A stretch of 64,000 nucleotides of DNA. Origin: Rhizomys pruinosus (Eukaryota > Chordata > Mammalia > Rodentia > Spalacidae). The notes below the pieces were generated by a model, which saw only the letters and a list, made by a program, of their open reading frames with translations, had not been told where the DNA came from and ran no database searches. The position numbers and the translations under genes are program-made. Below are positions 23,324-34,700 of this stretch, piece after piece; positions within the stretch are counted from its first letter, which is position 1; each line of letters begins with the position of its first letter. The DNA is taken from positions 441,361 to 505,360 of the forward strand of contig VZQC01005707.1 of assembly GCA_009823505.1 (NCBI GenBank). The letters run 5' to 3'.

Positions 23324-24363
23324 GATGTTAGAAGGATGCTCGGCTCAAAACATTTGGAAACCTTGTTTGGTCCTTATGGCAAAATGCTAGAAGCTTAATG
23401 GATGGAAAGCCAACTGGGCTGATCTTAGTTGGCCTTTGCATCACAATCTGGGCAGTGTGCCTAAGTTTTTCCACTCTATGTTCTTGAGCATAGATGTTAA
23501 TCTCTGTGAGCTTCCACTTCCTTGTCTGGCTTTGAGGATTGTTTATTAGAAAGAGATTTTATCCTCTTTTCTTCTCACATTCCCCCCTGGATGCATAGAG
23601 GAAAGATTTACATTCTATTCCCTTCTCAGCACCAAGCAGAACAATTATAGACTGTCTTTCCAATCCCTTGCAGACCGGTCTCTAAGAAAAAGAATGCCTG
23701 GTGAAAGTGCCAGCTGGGGACAACAGTCTCCTCTTCTGTGTTCCCCAGTTTCTTACTTGTACTAGGGCAGCTGTTAGTTTGGCTGGCACATTCTGGGGAG
23801 AGTGTAGGTCATATTACTTTCTCATGAAATGGTAAGCCATCTTCTCTGGAAGAGTTCACACGCTATTATGCAATTTTAAGGTACAGGTAGTGGTAGGAAC
23901 ACATTGCCAAGGAGGCTACACTTTTTTAACCCTCTCTTATTGAGAACTAGATCCATTTTCTCCACCCTTCTCATGGAGATTGGCCTTGTGACTTGCTTTG
24001 GGGAAAGCAGACAAGTAGAAGTGATTGTATGAGTCCCGGCCTTAGACATTGAGATATTGCACCTCATATTCCCAGTCTCGAAACTTTGTGACCTTCCTGT
24101 GAAGAACTCAAGTTAATGAAGGGAGACCATATGGGAAAAGGTCTCAGTCATTTTGCCAGCCTGGTAAAAGCCATCATGACCAGCTCTTAAATGACCCATG
24201 CGTTGATATACAACCCACTTTAGCAGAACTGCCCATCTAGCTAACTTGTTAAGCAATAGCAGATGGCTATTGTTTAAAGCTCATAAATTTGGGGATGCTT
24301 TGGTAAGTAAGAAAAACTCTCTGATACACATGGTGGCAGCATAACCTTAAAAGTAACACTTGT
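23324..24363. repeat. Unique DNA present twice (second copy)
   Basis: Matches 19161-20200 with one mismatch seen over 1.04 kb and no indels. It includes the MLT1-like LTR and leads into a complete B2 SINE. No gene is visible. Confidence 0.9.
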
Positions 24364-24588
24364 GGGGCTGGAGAGATGGCCTAGAGGTTAAGAGGGTTAA
24401 GAGTGCTGACTGCTCTTGCAGAGGACCTGGGTTTGATCCCCAGCACCCACATGGCGGGTGAGAACCATCTTTAACTCCAGTTCCAGGGGAATATGACACC
24501 CTCTTCTGACCTTGGGGCATTGCACGATACGGGTGCACAGACCTACATGCAGACAGTACATTCATACACATAATAAATAAATAAAAAT
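24364..24588 (+). mobile_element. B2-type SINE with target duplication
   Basis: A complete B2-type SINE with a tRNA-like head, TTCTGACC core and AAATAAATAAA tail, flanked by AAAAGTAACACTTGT at 24349-24363 and 24589-24603. It has an extra GTTAAGAGG unit in the head relative to other copies. It lacks the 20-base internal duplication that marks several other copies. Confidence 0.92.
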
Positions 24589-24727
24589 AAAAGTAACACT
24601 TGTTTCTCATTTGGATCATAATCTCTGTGTGATGAGCCATCTTAGATGAAGGGTGGTGGGTATCCAATGCCCTTAACTTAACTACAGGACACACAACTTT
24701 CTTAGAAGGTTGCCATTGGTCTTAAGA

Positions 24728-24885
24728 AGGACCTGGGTATCATGGAACATGCCTGTAATCTGAGCACTTTGAGGTAGAAGCAGAAGGATCAGGAATTCAA
24801 GGTCATCCTCAGCTATTGGCTACTGGTGAGTTCAAAGCTAATCTGAGATCTCACAAACCTCCATGGCTCAACTAAAAAGAAGGCT
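24728..24885 (+). mobile_element. Old B1-like SINE
   Basis: GCCTGTAATCTGAGCACTTT, then GCAGAAGGATCAGGAATTCA and AAGGTCATCCTCAGC follow the old proto-B1 type. It is diverged, without a clear tail. Confidence 0.6.
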
Positions 24886-24910
24886 ACCAGGAATAGGCCA
24901 CCCAGTTTGT

Positions 24911-25163
24911 TTTTTTAAATTTTTTTTATTAATTTTATTTATTTCTGTATGTGTATGAATGTATGGTCTGCATGCAAGTTTGTGCACCCGTGTCGTGCAA
25001 TGCCGCGGAGGTCAGAAGAGGGTGTCGGATTCCCCTGGAACTGGAGTTCTCCTGGAACTGGAGTTTCAGACAGTTCTTGGCTGCCATGTGGGTGCTGGGG
25101 ATTGAACCCGGGTCCTTTGTAAGAGTGATCGGCGCTCTTAACCGCTAGGTCATGTCTCCAGCC
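24911..25163 (-). mobile_element. B2-type SINE, duplication subfamily
   Basis: Full-length antisense B2 with the head at the right (GTCTCCAGCCC). It is flanked by the 16-bp repeat AGGCCACCCAGTTTGT at 24895-24910 and 25164-25179. It carries the internal duplication TGGAACTGGAGTTCTCC followed by TGGAACTGGAGTTTCAG. CpG sites are well kept (TGTCGTGCAATGCCGCGG), which suggests a young copy. Confidence 0.93.
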
Positions 25164-25179
25164 CAGGCCACCCAGTTTG

Positions 25180-25883
25180 TAAGCAGTACTATTCTGAGGG
25201 CTTGTTCAGGTCAGTGTGATGATATTCTGATTTGTGCAACACAGGTGGTCCTGAGAAGTAAGCAAGTCAAAAAATGCAAAGTTTTTAGTGTAAAGCTGAT
25301 GCAAAATAAACATTTATTTTTATAACAAATTCTTGCATTGAAATCGTTTCTTCTGTTTATTTTATGATCATTAATACTTAATTATCAAATAAGCTTCCAT
25401 TTTCCCATCAGAGAAGTGTTCAGGGAGTGGTGATAGTGGAGGTGATGGAGCAGATGATCTGTAAGGTTTTTCCTCAGCCTGGGTACTCTGTGATTCATGG
25501 GCTAACACAAATCTACTCATAAAAAAGAGCCAAAACACACGATCTGAGCAAGCTCCTTTGGCGAGCGGAGGCCATGGCCCCAGAAGCACAGCATGGCAGG
25601 CCATCTGTCAGGTGTCTGTGTCAGCAGCCTGGGAAACAGTCCATAAAGCTGCCACAGACACCCTCTGCTCTGGCCCAATCAAAGAAGAGGCAGAGGCAAG
25701 GCTCCTCTACTCGGCAAGAAGGGGACTGCGGTGTTCTGAACAGGAACTTAAACAGTTAGCGTATCACTGAAGCCACAAATAAATCCTGAGCCACTGCAAG
25801 CTTCCATGGCTGGCTCCCCAATGGAGTCTTCCTTGCTGCACTAGGAGCTTTGGAAAGGCCACGGGAGCTGAGTTCCAGGAGCA
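25180..25883. other. Unique-looking DNA, no gene seen
   Basis: No repeat family recognised. Overlapping frames on both strands between 25371 and 25770 contain no domain I know. Confidence 0.5.
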
Positions 25884-26102
25884 GACTTTTTTTCTTTTTG
25901 ATTTATTTTTGTTTCATGTTTATGAGTGTCTTGCCTGTGTGTATGTAAGTGCATCCATGTCATGCAATGCCCAGAGGCCAGAACAAGCGTCAGATCTTCT
26001 GGAAGTGGGGTTAGAGATGATTGTTAGCCCCCATGTGGGAGCTGGGAATTGAACCTGGGTCCTCTGCAAGAGCAGCCAGTACTCTGTCATCTCTCCAGCT
26101 GC
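25884..26102 (-). mobile_element. B2/B3-type SINE, older
   Basis: Antisense copy: a T-rich tail at the left, CATGCAATGCCCAGAGGCCA, then GAATTGAACCTGGGTCCTC and CATCTCTCCAGCT at the right. It is diverged from the young copies and lacks the internal duplication. Confidence 0.8.
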
Positions 26103-26281
26103 CCAGGAGTGGATTTTCATTCCTAGACATGCGACCATGGGCACTGATGGCTTAGCCTTACCCTAGAAACTGATGTGAGTGGTCTGGACTAGATCATGGC
26201 CAGCTCTACCACAGCCAGGACTGATGTCCACTGGCCCAGCTATTCTGTTTGCAAATAAAAACTATCAGATCTACTTTTCAG

Positions 26282-26282
<1 letters not shown>

Positions 26283-26349
<67 letters not shown>

Positions 26350-26478
26350 TATTTTTTTCATTCCTTCCCTTCTTTCCTTCCTCTTCCTCTACATCATACC
26401 TCCCTACCTCCTACCTCCCTACCCTCCCTTCCTCCCTCCCTCCTTCCTTCCTTCCTTCCTTCCTTCCTTCCTTCCTTT
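26283..26478. repeat. (TTTC)n and (TTCC)n tract, SINE-tail microsatellite
   Basis: About 68 bases of TTTC, a degenerate pyrimidine stretch, then about 40 bases of TTCC. It lies between a B2 SINE and that SINE's left target duplication, so it is the complement of an expanded, mutated A tail. Confidence 0.85.
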
Positions 26479-26679
26479 CATGTGTATGAGTGTACTGTCT
26501 GGATGTAGGTTGGTGCACCCATGTTGTGCAATGCTGTGGAGGTCAGAAGAGGTCATCAGATTCCCTTGGAACTGGAATCAAAGACGGTTCTTAGCCACCA
26601 TGTTGGTGCTGGGAATTGAATCCAGGTCCTCTGCAAGAGCAGTTGGCGCTCTTAACTGCTGAGCCATTCTCCAGCTCCA
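26479..26679 (-). mobile_element. B2-type SINE with microsatellite tail
   Basis: Antisense B2 body from GTGTATGAGTGTACTG to GAGCCATTCTCCAGCTCC. ACTTTTCAGT occurs at 26273-26282 and 26680-26689, so the target duplication encloses both the SINE body and the pyrimidine tract to its left. No internal duplication. Confidence 0.88.
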
Positions 26680-26933
26680 ACTTTTCAGTGTTTCTGAAGA
26701 ACCAATGAAGATAGGGGACAGATGTGGAAGATCAACCATTTTCATTGGGTACAGCTTTGCTGAAAGGGCCCTATGCCTTGGTATGTTGTACAAAGACCCA
26801 GCTGTGTGGATTCGGATTAGCCATCATCAGAACCAGGAATCTAGCTCTGCATTGTGAATCTCTGTGTGTAGAACCAAGGAGGACTGAAGCCTGAGGGTGT
26901 AGTGGGTTATATTCAGGGCACAGAGAATATCAA

Positions 26934-27324
26934 TGTTCTAGTTTGTCTTCAATTGTTGTAACTGTGACTAATAAATACCAACTTGGGGAGGAAAGGGTTT
27001 ATTTATCTTACATCTCCCAGGTCATAGTTTATCACTGAGGGTGGGGACTCAGGGCAGGAACTTGGAGGCAGGAGGTGAAACATAGGCTATGGAGGAATGA
27101 TGCTCACTGGCTTGCTCCCCTGGCCCATGCTCAGCCTGCTTTCTTATATAATACAGAACAACCTGCCTAGGGGTAGCATTGCCCACAGTGGGCTGGGCCC
27201 TCCCACATCATTCAACAATCAAGAAAATATCCTGTAGACATGGGCACAGGCAAGTCCAATGGAGGCAATTCCCCAATTGAGGTTCCCCCAACCCAGTGTC
27301 AAGTTGACACTAAAGCTATCCACA
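26934..27324 (-). mobile_element. MT-type (MaLR) solo LTR
   Basis: Read on the minus strand it begins TGTGGATAGCTTTAG, GTCAACTTGACAC and runs through GGGCCCAGCCCACTGTGGGC. A polyadenylation signal lies in AATAAACCCTTTCC before the CA end. This is the layout of rodent MT LTRs, closest to my memory of MTD. Flanking ATCAA (26929-26933) and ATCAG (27325-27329) fit a 5-bp target duplication with one change. No internal region is attached. Confidence 0.75.
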
Positions 27325-27405
27325 ATCAGATATCCAGGATGCTGGTAATATTTACTTTCACATTCATTGTTGAGTGCTAGCCATATATTACTTAGAAGTG
27401 ATTAG

Positions 27406-27458
27406 TGGGCTGGGGGGATAGCGCAGCCGTTAAAGGCTGAGGCTAAGAACCGCAAAAA
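27406..27458 (+). mobile_element. Very short tRNA-head SINE with target duplication
   Basis: A 53-base insert starting TGGGCTGGGGGGATAGCGCA and ending in AAAAA, between exact 12-bp repeats AGAAGTGATTAG at 27394-27405 and 27459-27470. The start resembles the B2 or ID box A head. The rest lacks the B2 core. It is a minimal retroposed product. Confidence 0.75.
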
Positions 27459-27470
27459 AGAAGTGATTAG

Positions 27471-27899
27471 TAATGTATTACCAATAAAGAATGAAGTTTC
27501 CCTCACTTACCCAGTCACTGTTGGAAGTAGGTGAAAGGGGAGCAAAGATAAACCTACTTCATTCATCAATTTATTCGTGCATACAGCCTGCATCCAATCT
27601 GCAAGGATTCCCATGGAGCTGAATCTATGCTGGGGGATGCAGAAGTTACTCCAACCCCATCCTTTCATCTGATGATTCACAGCTCCAGGGAGACAAATCC
27701 ACTGTTAGCCATACTGTTAAGGGTCTAGTGACCAGTATTCATGTTAGTGGCAAGTTCTTCAGAGAAGGGTGATAGTAGCTCTGTTGGGACAACTTGGGGA
27801 AAGGTTCTTGGTAGAAATGCCAATATCCATAAACCTCTCTAGTTTGTGTTGTTTTGACTTCTCACCTGGCATGCATCTTAGCTATTCTATTTTTGGTCT
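27471..27899. other. Old repeat-like or unique DNA
   Basis: 27555-27730 has words typical of ancient mammalian repeats (ATGCTGGGGGATGCAG). I cannot assign a family. No gene. Confidence 0.4.
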
Positions 27900-28435
27900 T
27901 CATTTCCAAGACCATGTTTCTCAAAGCACAGCCTGACAGTCGCTGACTGCCACTCCTACCCCATCACCACCTGCAGACCAAGCCATCTCCCTTAGCCAAA
28001 CATTTGCAGTGCTCCTTGACCCAAGTCCCTCCGTCCTGAGCTCCCATCGCTTTGTTCCTTCCTTCCTGTACTTCAGCTTAACCCACATGGAACTGTTTGG
28101 CATTGTATCTACACACTGTTCTTTCACACCTGGCTGCCTCGTACAGACCACACCTTCTATCTCTTCATTTTCTTCCTACACCAAATCATTTTCTGTCCAC
28201 CCAATGTTCCTTTTGATGTTTATGCATAAATTATTTCCTCTGTTGTACAAATTATTTCCTCTGCTGGGAATAATCTTTCCTATACTCGTTGTCTGTGTGG
28301 AGGGATACCTTCTGATCTTTCAAAAAAGAGATTCAAGTGACTCCTCTGAAGAGCTTTCTCTGGACTCTACCCATAATAATGACTCCTCCTACGATCGCAC
28401 TTCTGAGTGCTTCTAATTCAATTATAGCACTTGTG
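27900..28435 (+). mobile_element. L2-like LINE fragment, ancient
   Basis: TTCCTCTGCTGGGAATAATC, a pyrimidine-rich stretch, CTCTGAAGAGCTTTCTC and ATTATAGCACTTGTG follow the order of the L2 3' region on the plus strand. The 135-residue frame at 28009-28416 lies within it and is not a host gene. A 21-base direct repeat (TGTACAAATTATTTCCTCTG and the copy before it) is at about 28225-28262. Confidence 0.5.
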
Positions 28436-30084
28436 TAGGTGGCAAAGCTGACAGAAATGAGCAGTGAGACTTTCCCCCCTTGGGAAACCCAGGTATTCAA
28501 AGTGAATTCTTACTCCTTTCTTTAGACTCCTTTGGAGAAGAGAGCGTGTCACCTAGTAGCTGGGAACCGGAATGGATTTATCTTCATATTGATCTTGCCA
28601 GGGTTTGTGGTCTAGCTCTTTCTTGGAATCTTATCTTGTTCCCAGGTGAAATCAGTTAAACAGAAAAGTTTTTGCAGTTATTTGCCTGACTTTGCCACAT
28701 TTCAAACAATTCATGAGTTAAAAGGGCTTGAAGACCAAGGGAACAAAAGCACAGAATGCCAACCTACAGAAGTTGGGGAGACCACCAAGAGTGGCCAGTG
28801 GTCAAGTCCTTGGACTCTGAATTCAGGTCAAAAAGTTGGCTTTCAATTTTATCATTCATTCCACTCCTAAGAGACAAACAACTTTCTGATTTTTGTCATG
28901 TTTCACTTATTTTATAACCAGCAAAGTCCAAATTTGGAGAACTCTACTTGTTGTTTTTCTACTAACCTTGTAAACTCAGAATCCAGTGGTCAGGGAAGAT
29001 GAGTAGGTTATAGTTATACCAAACTGCTGTGAGGGCCTGTTCTCTAGATTTGCTTCCTGAACTGTACAATGAAGGAATTATACAGAGCATCTCCAGGATC
29101 TCTTGTAACTTAAATACGTTGATTCAGTTCTTTGCTGTGCATGTTATCCTGCATCAGAATACAGCACACAATGCATGCTTTATCTGCTGAGCCCCGGCCA
29201 GGGACCCATGCTGTCCTTCTACCCTATCATGCACCAGTTAGCGTTAGTCAGACCTATTGACTCCCAACAATAAAATCTGTGATGTAATTTGACATTTGAA
29301 GTTTTCTGTAATCTCTTCTCAAAGGCTATTGTCTATGCCCTGTGTATTTGCCACCTTTTATCGATACAGTGAATATTTGTGAAGAAGAAGACCTACTTAG
29401 GGCTCAGTTTTGGAGGATTAAGGGCATAGACCTGGCACTGGGTCAGTTCTGTGAGGATCTTCTTAGCTGTGTCAATTTCATATAATCAATGATTGGGACT
29501 GAGGGTGGGAGGGAAGGGTTAAATTTCTCTACAGGAAGACAGAGAACAAAAGAGACATGGAAGTAAAGCTCTGGCTGTAATAACATTGTACTCTCATGAA
29601 AACTCATTCAAACAGACCAAGATTCCTTTACAAAGGAAGCACCTCTAGTGGCCAAGGACTGCCATCGGGTTCCACCTCAAAGCATCCCACAGCACCTCCC
29701 AGGATCCTCACAGTAAGGACTTCTAGGAGACAAGCGTCTCAGAGCATGTTGTCCACCATTCAAACCGCAGCTTCCCTCAACCCGAGGCTGAGTAGACTAT
29801 TTGTTGCTGTTCTAACGTCTGCTTGTCGTGTATGTTTGGTTTTTACTTGTTGATATACACCATACTCTATGCTTCTGATTGTGTCTGGCAAATTTTACAC
29901 ATGTCCACTCTAGTCAGAGACCAGAAGAAGCATTTTATTCGGTATTTCATACATTCTGTCTCCTGCCGCCCCCTTAGCTCTTCCCTTTTCTGGCATGATC
30001 CCTGATTGTTTTTGTGATTACATTTTATTTTCCTGGGACGTGGGTCATGTGTAGCTCAGACTGGCCTCAGACTCTCTATGAAGC
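28436..30084. other. Unique-looking DNA, no gene seen
   Basis: 1.65 kb without a recognised repeat. The frames at 28646-28870 and 29596-29853 have no domain, splice context or known family. Confidence 0.5.
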
Positions 30085-30275
30085 TACAAATGATCTTTTT
30101 ATTGTTATTAAACTTTTTCCATACATCATACATCATTTCTCAATCCAATCTAGAGTCACTTCCCTTTCCATGCCCCCCACCCCACCTGAGTTCCCACACT
30201 CTGCCACATATATCCTGCATCTCTTTCCTTCCAGAGTTTTTGTTTTGTTTTGTTTTCCAGTTTTTTGTTGTTCTT
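30085..30275 (-). mobile_element. L1-type 3' end, old
   Basis: TCATACATCATTTCTCAATC, a C-rich run (CCATGCCCCCCACCCCACC) and CACACTCTGCCACAT align with the 3' end of the R/L1-type copy at 11800-11895. It is clearly more diverged. Confidence 0.55.
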
Positions 30276-30295
30276 CTCCCCAATTTGTATTGCTT

Positions 30296-30390
30296 CTATA
30301 TATATATATCTCTATATATATATATATACACATAATTATATACATACATAAATATACACATGCATACATACATATATACATACACATATC
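30296..30390. repeat. (TA)n / (CATA)n tract
   Basis: Alternating TA and ACATA units of imperfect regularity. Confidence 0.9.
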
Positions 30391-30862
30391 ACCTGAATTG
30401 GAGGATTTTCTTTCTTTTTTTTTCCTAAAAGATGTCATGTTTTCCTTAAGGAAGTGTTTGAAGGTTCCTCCTTAGCAAGCCCGAACAACCATTAATCTTG
30501 CCTTTGTGCTCCACACTGGAGACTTTCCCTCCCATGATCCCCCAAATGAGGTCCAGTAAACATGCATCCTGTCTTGATCTTCCTGTACTGGCCTCCATGA
30601 TACAGCCTGGGTAGTCCAATAATGGCAGTCTATACTCTTGACGAGCCTAAAATCCCAGTAGCTGCTCAGTATACAAGCTGGATATCTCAGTAGACCCCAT
30701 CTGGCATTGAAGGTTTGGAGGATTCTTGGAGAGACATGAGTCTTCAGTCCATATTGGAGGGTTAAAAAGCTGTGTCTCATGTCTTTGAAGAATGGCAAAA
30801 ACAGTGGCAGCCACAGAGTAGATGCACTTGCCAGTAAGAACTGAAGACAGGCTAAAAAACAG

Positions 30863-30906
<44 letters not shown>

Positions 30907-31725
30907 GTCTTTTTACTAAGATCTCAAGTTTTATATCTGAAGTACAATTTCTCAGGCCTTACTGATTATTTCTGGTTTTACTTTCCTTTTGGATGCTTAA
31001 AGCTACACAGTTAGCCCAGATTAACCAAGGTTTTTGTTTTCTTAAGGTCAGTTGAGGATCTGGTCCTCAGGGGTTACTTGGGGTTTTTTTTTTGGGGGGG
31101 GTGGGAGCCCCTGGCTCCTTTCAGCTTTTCATTTATCAGTTCCATCCACTCGAGGACAAAGTCAGGTCTTGCTAGACCAGGTTTCCCTTTTTGAAGCATG
31201 AACAGACTTTCCTCTTTATAGACTAGACATTGGCTGAAGTCCCATTAGTGGATCTCCAAGACCTCCCTACACAGGAAGACTGGTGACCCACGTTTGCAGG
31301 ACATTTCAAGAGCTGCCCCCATGCATAGTTCCCTAAGACTTAGTTGACCTCTGAAGGCAAGGAACAAAGTTATCCCTTAGGTCCCTCAGCCAAATTGGTG
31401 TGGGCGTTAAGTATGGTTTTTAAGCACTCAGAAAGGCTAAGTTACACCAGCCTGATACATCACACCTATATTAAAATTGTATCTTCTGAAAACAAACTGT
31501 ATGTTATTTCCATATCATATCTCTTGATTCACATTTTTCCATTTTCATTCCATACTACTCCAAAATATGCATACATACCCACCATCATATACAAAAAATC
31601 CAAAGTGTGAAAATAAATGACAGGCTAGTTCCAGGTACTGTCTAGAGACTCACAATACAAGAGCATAGTTGTCTTCAGATCATGAGGAATATGCCATCAA
31701 TGTTGCTCAGTCTGCTCCACAACTT
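30391..31725. other. Unassigned, probably old L1 3' UTR and other repeats
   Basis: 30400-30860 has the feel of a rodent L1 3' UTR on the minus strand, continuing from the 3' end at 30085, but I cannot prove it. A CT run (30864-30901) and a T/G run near 31088 are simple repeats. No gene seen. Confidence 0.35.
30864..30901. repeat. (CT)n microsatellite
   Basis: A perfect CT run of about 38 bases. Confidence 0.95.
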
Positions 31726-31799
31726 GGTACTTGGTGCTAACATCCACATATGGGGGATACCATTTGTCTTTTGTTTTTCTGGGATTGCATTACTTCACT

Positions 31800-34700
31800 T
31801 AACATAGTATCTTCTAGTTTCATCCATTTACCTGCAAATTTCATGAGGTCATCTTTTTTTACTGCTGCATAGAACTCCATTGTGTACATGTACCACATTT
31901 TTTCTATCTACTCGTCGGTTGAGGGGAACTTTGGTTGGTTCCAGCTCTTTACTATTGTGAATAGAGCTGTGATATACATGGCTGTACATGTATCTCTGCA
32001 GAAGGATGAGTCTTATGGGTATATCCCCAGAAGTGGTATGGCTGGGTCAGGTGGTAGGCTCTTTTGAGTCTTTTAAGGGTTCTCCACACTGCTTTTCATA
32101 GTCATTGTATGAGTCTGCATTCCCACTAGCAGTGGATGAGTGTTCCCCTTTCCCCACAACCTCTCCAGCTTTAGGTATCATTTGTTTTCTTGATCCTAGC
32201 CAGCCATTTTGGAGTAAGATGATATCTTAAAGTGGTTTTAATTTGCATTTTCTTAATTATTAGTGATGTTCAACACTTTTTAAGATGTTTCTCAGCCATC
32301 TCTATTTCCTCACTTGTGAAGTCTCTGTTCAGCTCTTTACTCCATCTTTTGAGTGAGTCATTTGTTTTCTTCTTTGTTTTTGAGTAGTTTATATATACTG
32401 GAAGTTAATGCTTTGTCAGATGTATCTGCAGTGAAGGATTCCTCCAACTCTGTGGGTTTTCTCTTCACTTCCCTGATTGTTTCTTTTTCTGTACAGAAAC
32501 TTTTGAGTTTAATAAGGTCCCACTTGTCAATTTTCAACCTTATTTCCTGTGCAGCTGCTGTCTGATTTAGAAAGTCTTTTACGCCTATGTCTTGTAGGTT
32601 GCTGCCAACTTTTTCTTTTATCACCTTCAGAGTTTTGGGTTTCACATTGAGGTCTTTGATCCATTTGGAGTTGATTTTTGTACAGGGTGAGAGGTAGGGG
32701 TTTAATTTTATTCGTCTACAAGTGGTGATCCAGTTTTGCCAACACCATTTGCTGAAGATGCTGTCTTTCCTCCGCTGAGTCTTTTTGGCCCCCTCCTCAA
32801 ATATGAGGTGGCTGAAATTGTATGCACTCAAGTTTGGATCCTCAGTTTTGCTCCATTGGTCTACAGATCTGTTTTTGTGCCAGTACCAGGCTGTTTTTAT
32901 TACTATAGCCCTCTATAGTTTGAAGTCTGTTATAGAGATCCCCCTATATTGCTCTTTTCACTCAGGGTTGCTTTGGCTATTCGGGGTCTTTTATTTTTCC
33001 ATATGAATTAAAAAAAATTTTTTTCCCAAGCCTGTGAAGAAACTCTTGGGGATTTTAATTGGGATTGCATTGAATTGGTATATTAATTTGGGTAGAATGT
33101 ACATTTTTACTATATTAATTTTTCCAATCCGTGAGCATGGGAGATCTTTCCATTTTCTGATGTCTTCTTCAATTTCCTTCTTCAGTGGTTTATAATTTTT
33201 GTTGTAGATATCTTTGGTGTCTTTGGTTAGGTTTATTCCTAGGTATTTTATTGTTTTTGAGGCTATTGTGAGTGGGAAGTTCTCCTTGTATTCCTTCTTC
33301 TGTTGCTTGTTGTTGGTGCAAAGAAAGGCTCCTGATTTTTCTAGGTTAATTTTGTATCCTCCCACTTTCCTGAACTCTTTAAAATTTTTTTTTTTAATTT
33401 CTGTATGTGTATGAATGTACTGTCTGCATGCAGGTTTGTGCACCTATGTCGTGCAATGCTGTGGAGGTCAGAAGAGAGTGTTGGATTCCCCTGGAACTGA
33501 AGTTCTCCTGGAATTGGAGTTTCAGACGGTTCTTAGCTGCCATGTGGGTGCTGGGGATTGAACCCGGGTCCTCTGTAAGAGTGGTTGGCACTCTTAACTG
33601 CTAGGCCATCTCTCCAGCCCCCGTACTTTCCTGAACTCTTAATTGTTCCTAGGAGTTTTCTGGTAGAGTTTTCAGCATCCCTTAGGTAATCTATCATATG
33701 GTCTGCAAAAAGGGATAGTTTGACTTCTGATTTTCCCTTTAGTACTCCTTTAATTTCTTTTTCTTGCCTTATTGCCTAAGCCAGTGTTTCAAGCACTATA
33801 TTGAAGAGGAGTGGTAACAGGGGGCAGCCTTGCTGAGTTCCTACCTTTAAGGGGAATACTTCTAACTTTTCTCCATTTAGGATGATTCTGGCTGTGGGTT
33901 TCCTGTATATGGCTTTGATTTGTTGAGGAATGATCCCTCCAATCCAATTACTTCTAGGACTTTAATCATGAAGGGATGCTGGATTTTGTTGAAGGCCTTT
34001 TCTGCATCAATTGAGATGATTGTGTGGTTTTTGTCTTTTAGTCCATTTATATGTTTTATGATATTTACTGATTTTCATATGTTGAACCATCCCTGCATCT
34101 CTGGTATGAATCCAATTTGGTCATGATGGATGATCTTTTTGATGTGAGCCTGTATGTCATTTGTAAGTATTTTGTTGAGAATTTTTGCATCTGAGTTCAT
34201 TGATGAGATGGGTCTATAGTTCTGTTTTTCAGTTGTATCCTTGCCTGATTTTGGTATTAGAGTGATGCTGGCTTCATAGAATGAATTTAGGAGGTTTCCC
34301 TCTGCTTGTATCCTTCTGAACAGTTTGAGTAATAATGGTTGTAAGACCTCTTTAAATGTTTTATAGAATTCTGCTGTGAAACCATCTGGGCCTGGGCTTT
34401 TTTTAGTTGGGAGATCTCTTATTACATTTTTAATTTCTTCATATATTATGGGTCTGTTTAAGCTGTCAATCTCTTCTTGGGTTAGCTTTGGTGATTCCCC
34501 GGATTTCAGATTTCAGATATTCATCCATTTCTCTTAGGTTTTTGAATTTAGTAGAGTATAGGTTTTGGAAGTATTCTCGTATGATTGTCTGGATCTTTTC
34601 ATTGTCTGTTTTGATATTTTCCATTTCATCATCTACTGATTTGGAGTTGCTGTCTCTTTCTTTTGGTTAACTGGGCTAGAGGTCTGTGTATCTTCTTTAT

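Noticed and set aside
24364..24440. B2 heads as tRNA genes
   Set aside because: They have box A and B-like text but no complete cloverleaf, and they are followed by the SINE core and tail.
24951..25148. Frames of the type MYECMVCMQVC as small secreted or cysteine-rich peptides
   Set aside because: The same frame appears in every antisense B2 in the window (also 33407, 36515, 39109, 46120), so it is a SINE by-product.
26281..26478. Regular repeats as a CRISPR-like array
   Set aside because: Plain tetranucleotide microsatellite without spacers, in a rodent genome.
28009..28416. A 135-codon frame with a hydrophobic stretch
   Set aside because: It overlaps an L2-like repeat and has no homology I recognise.
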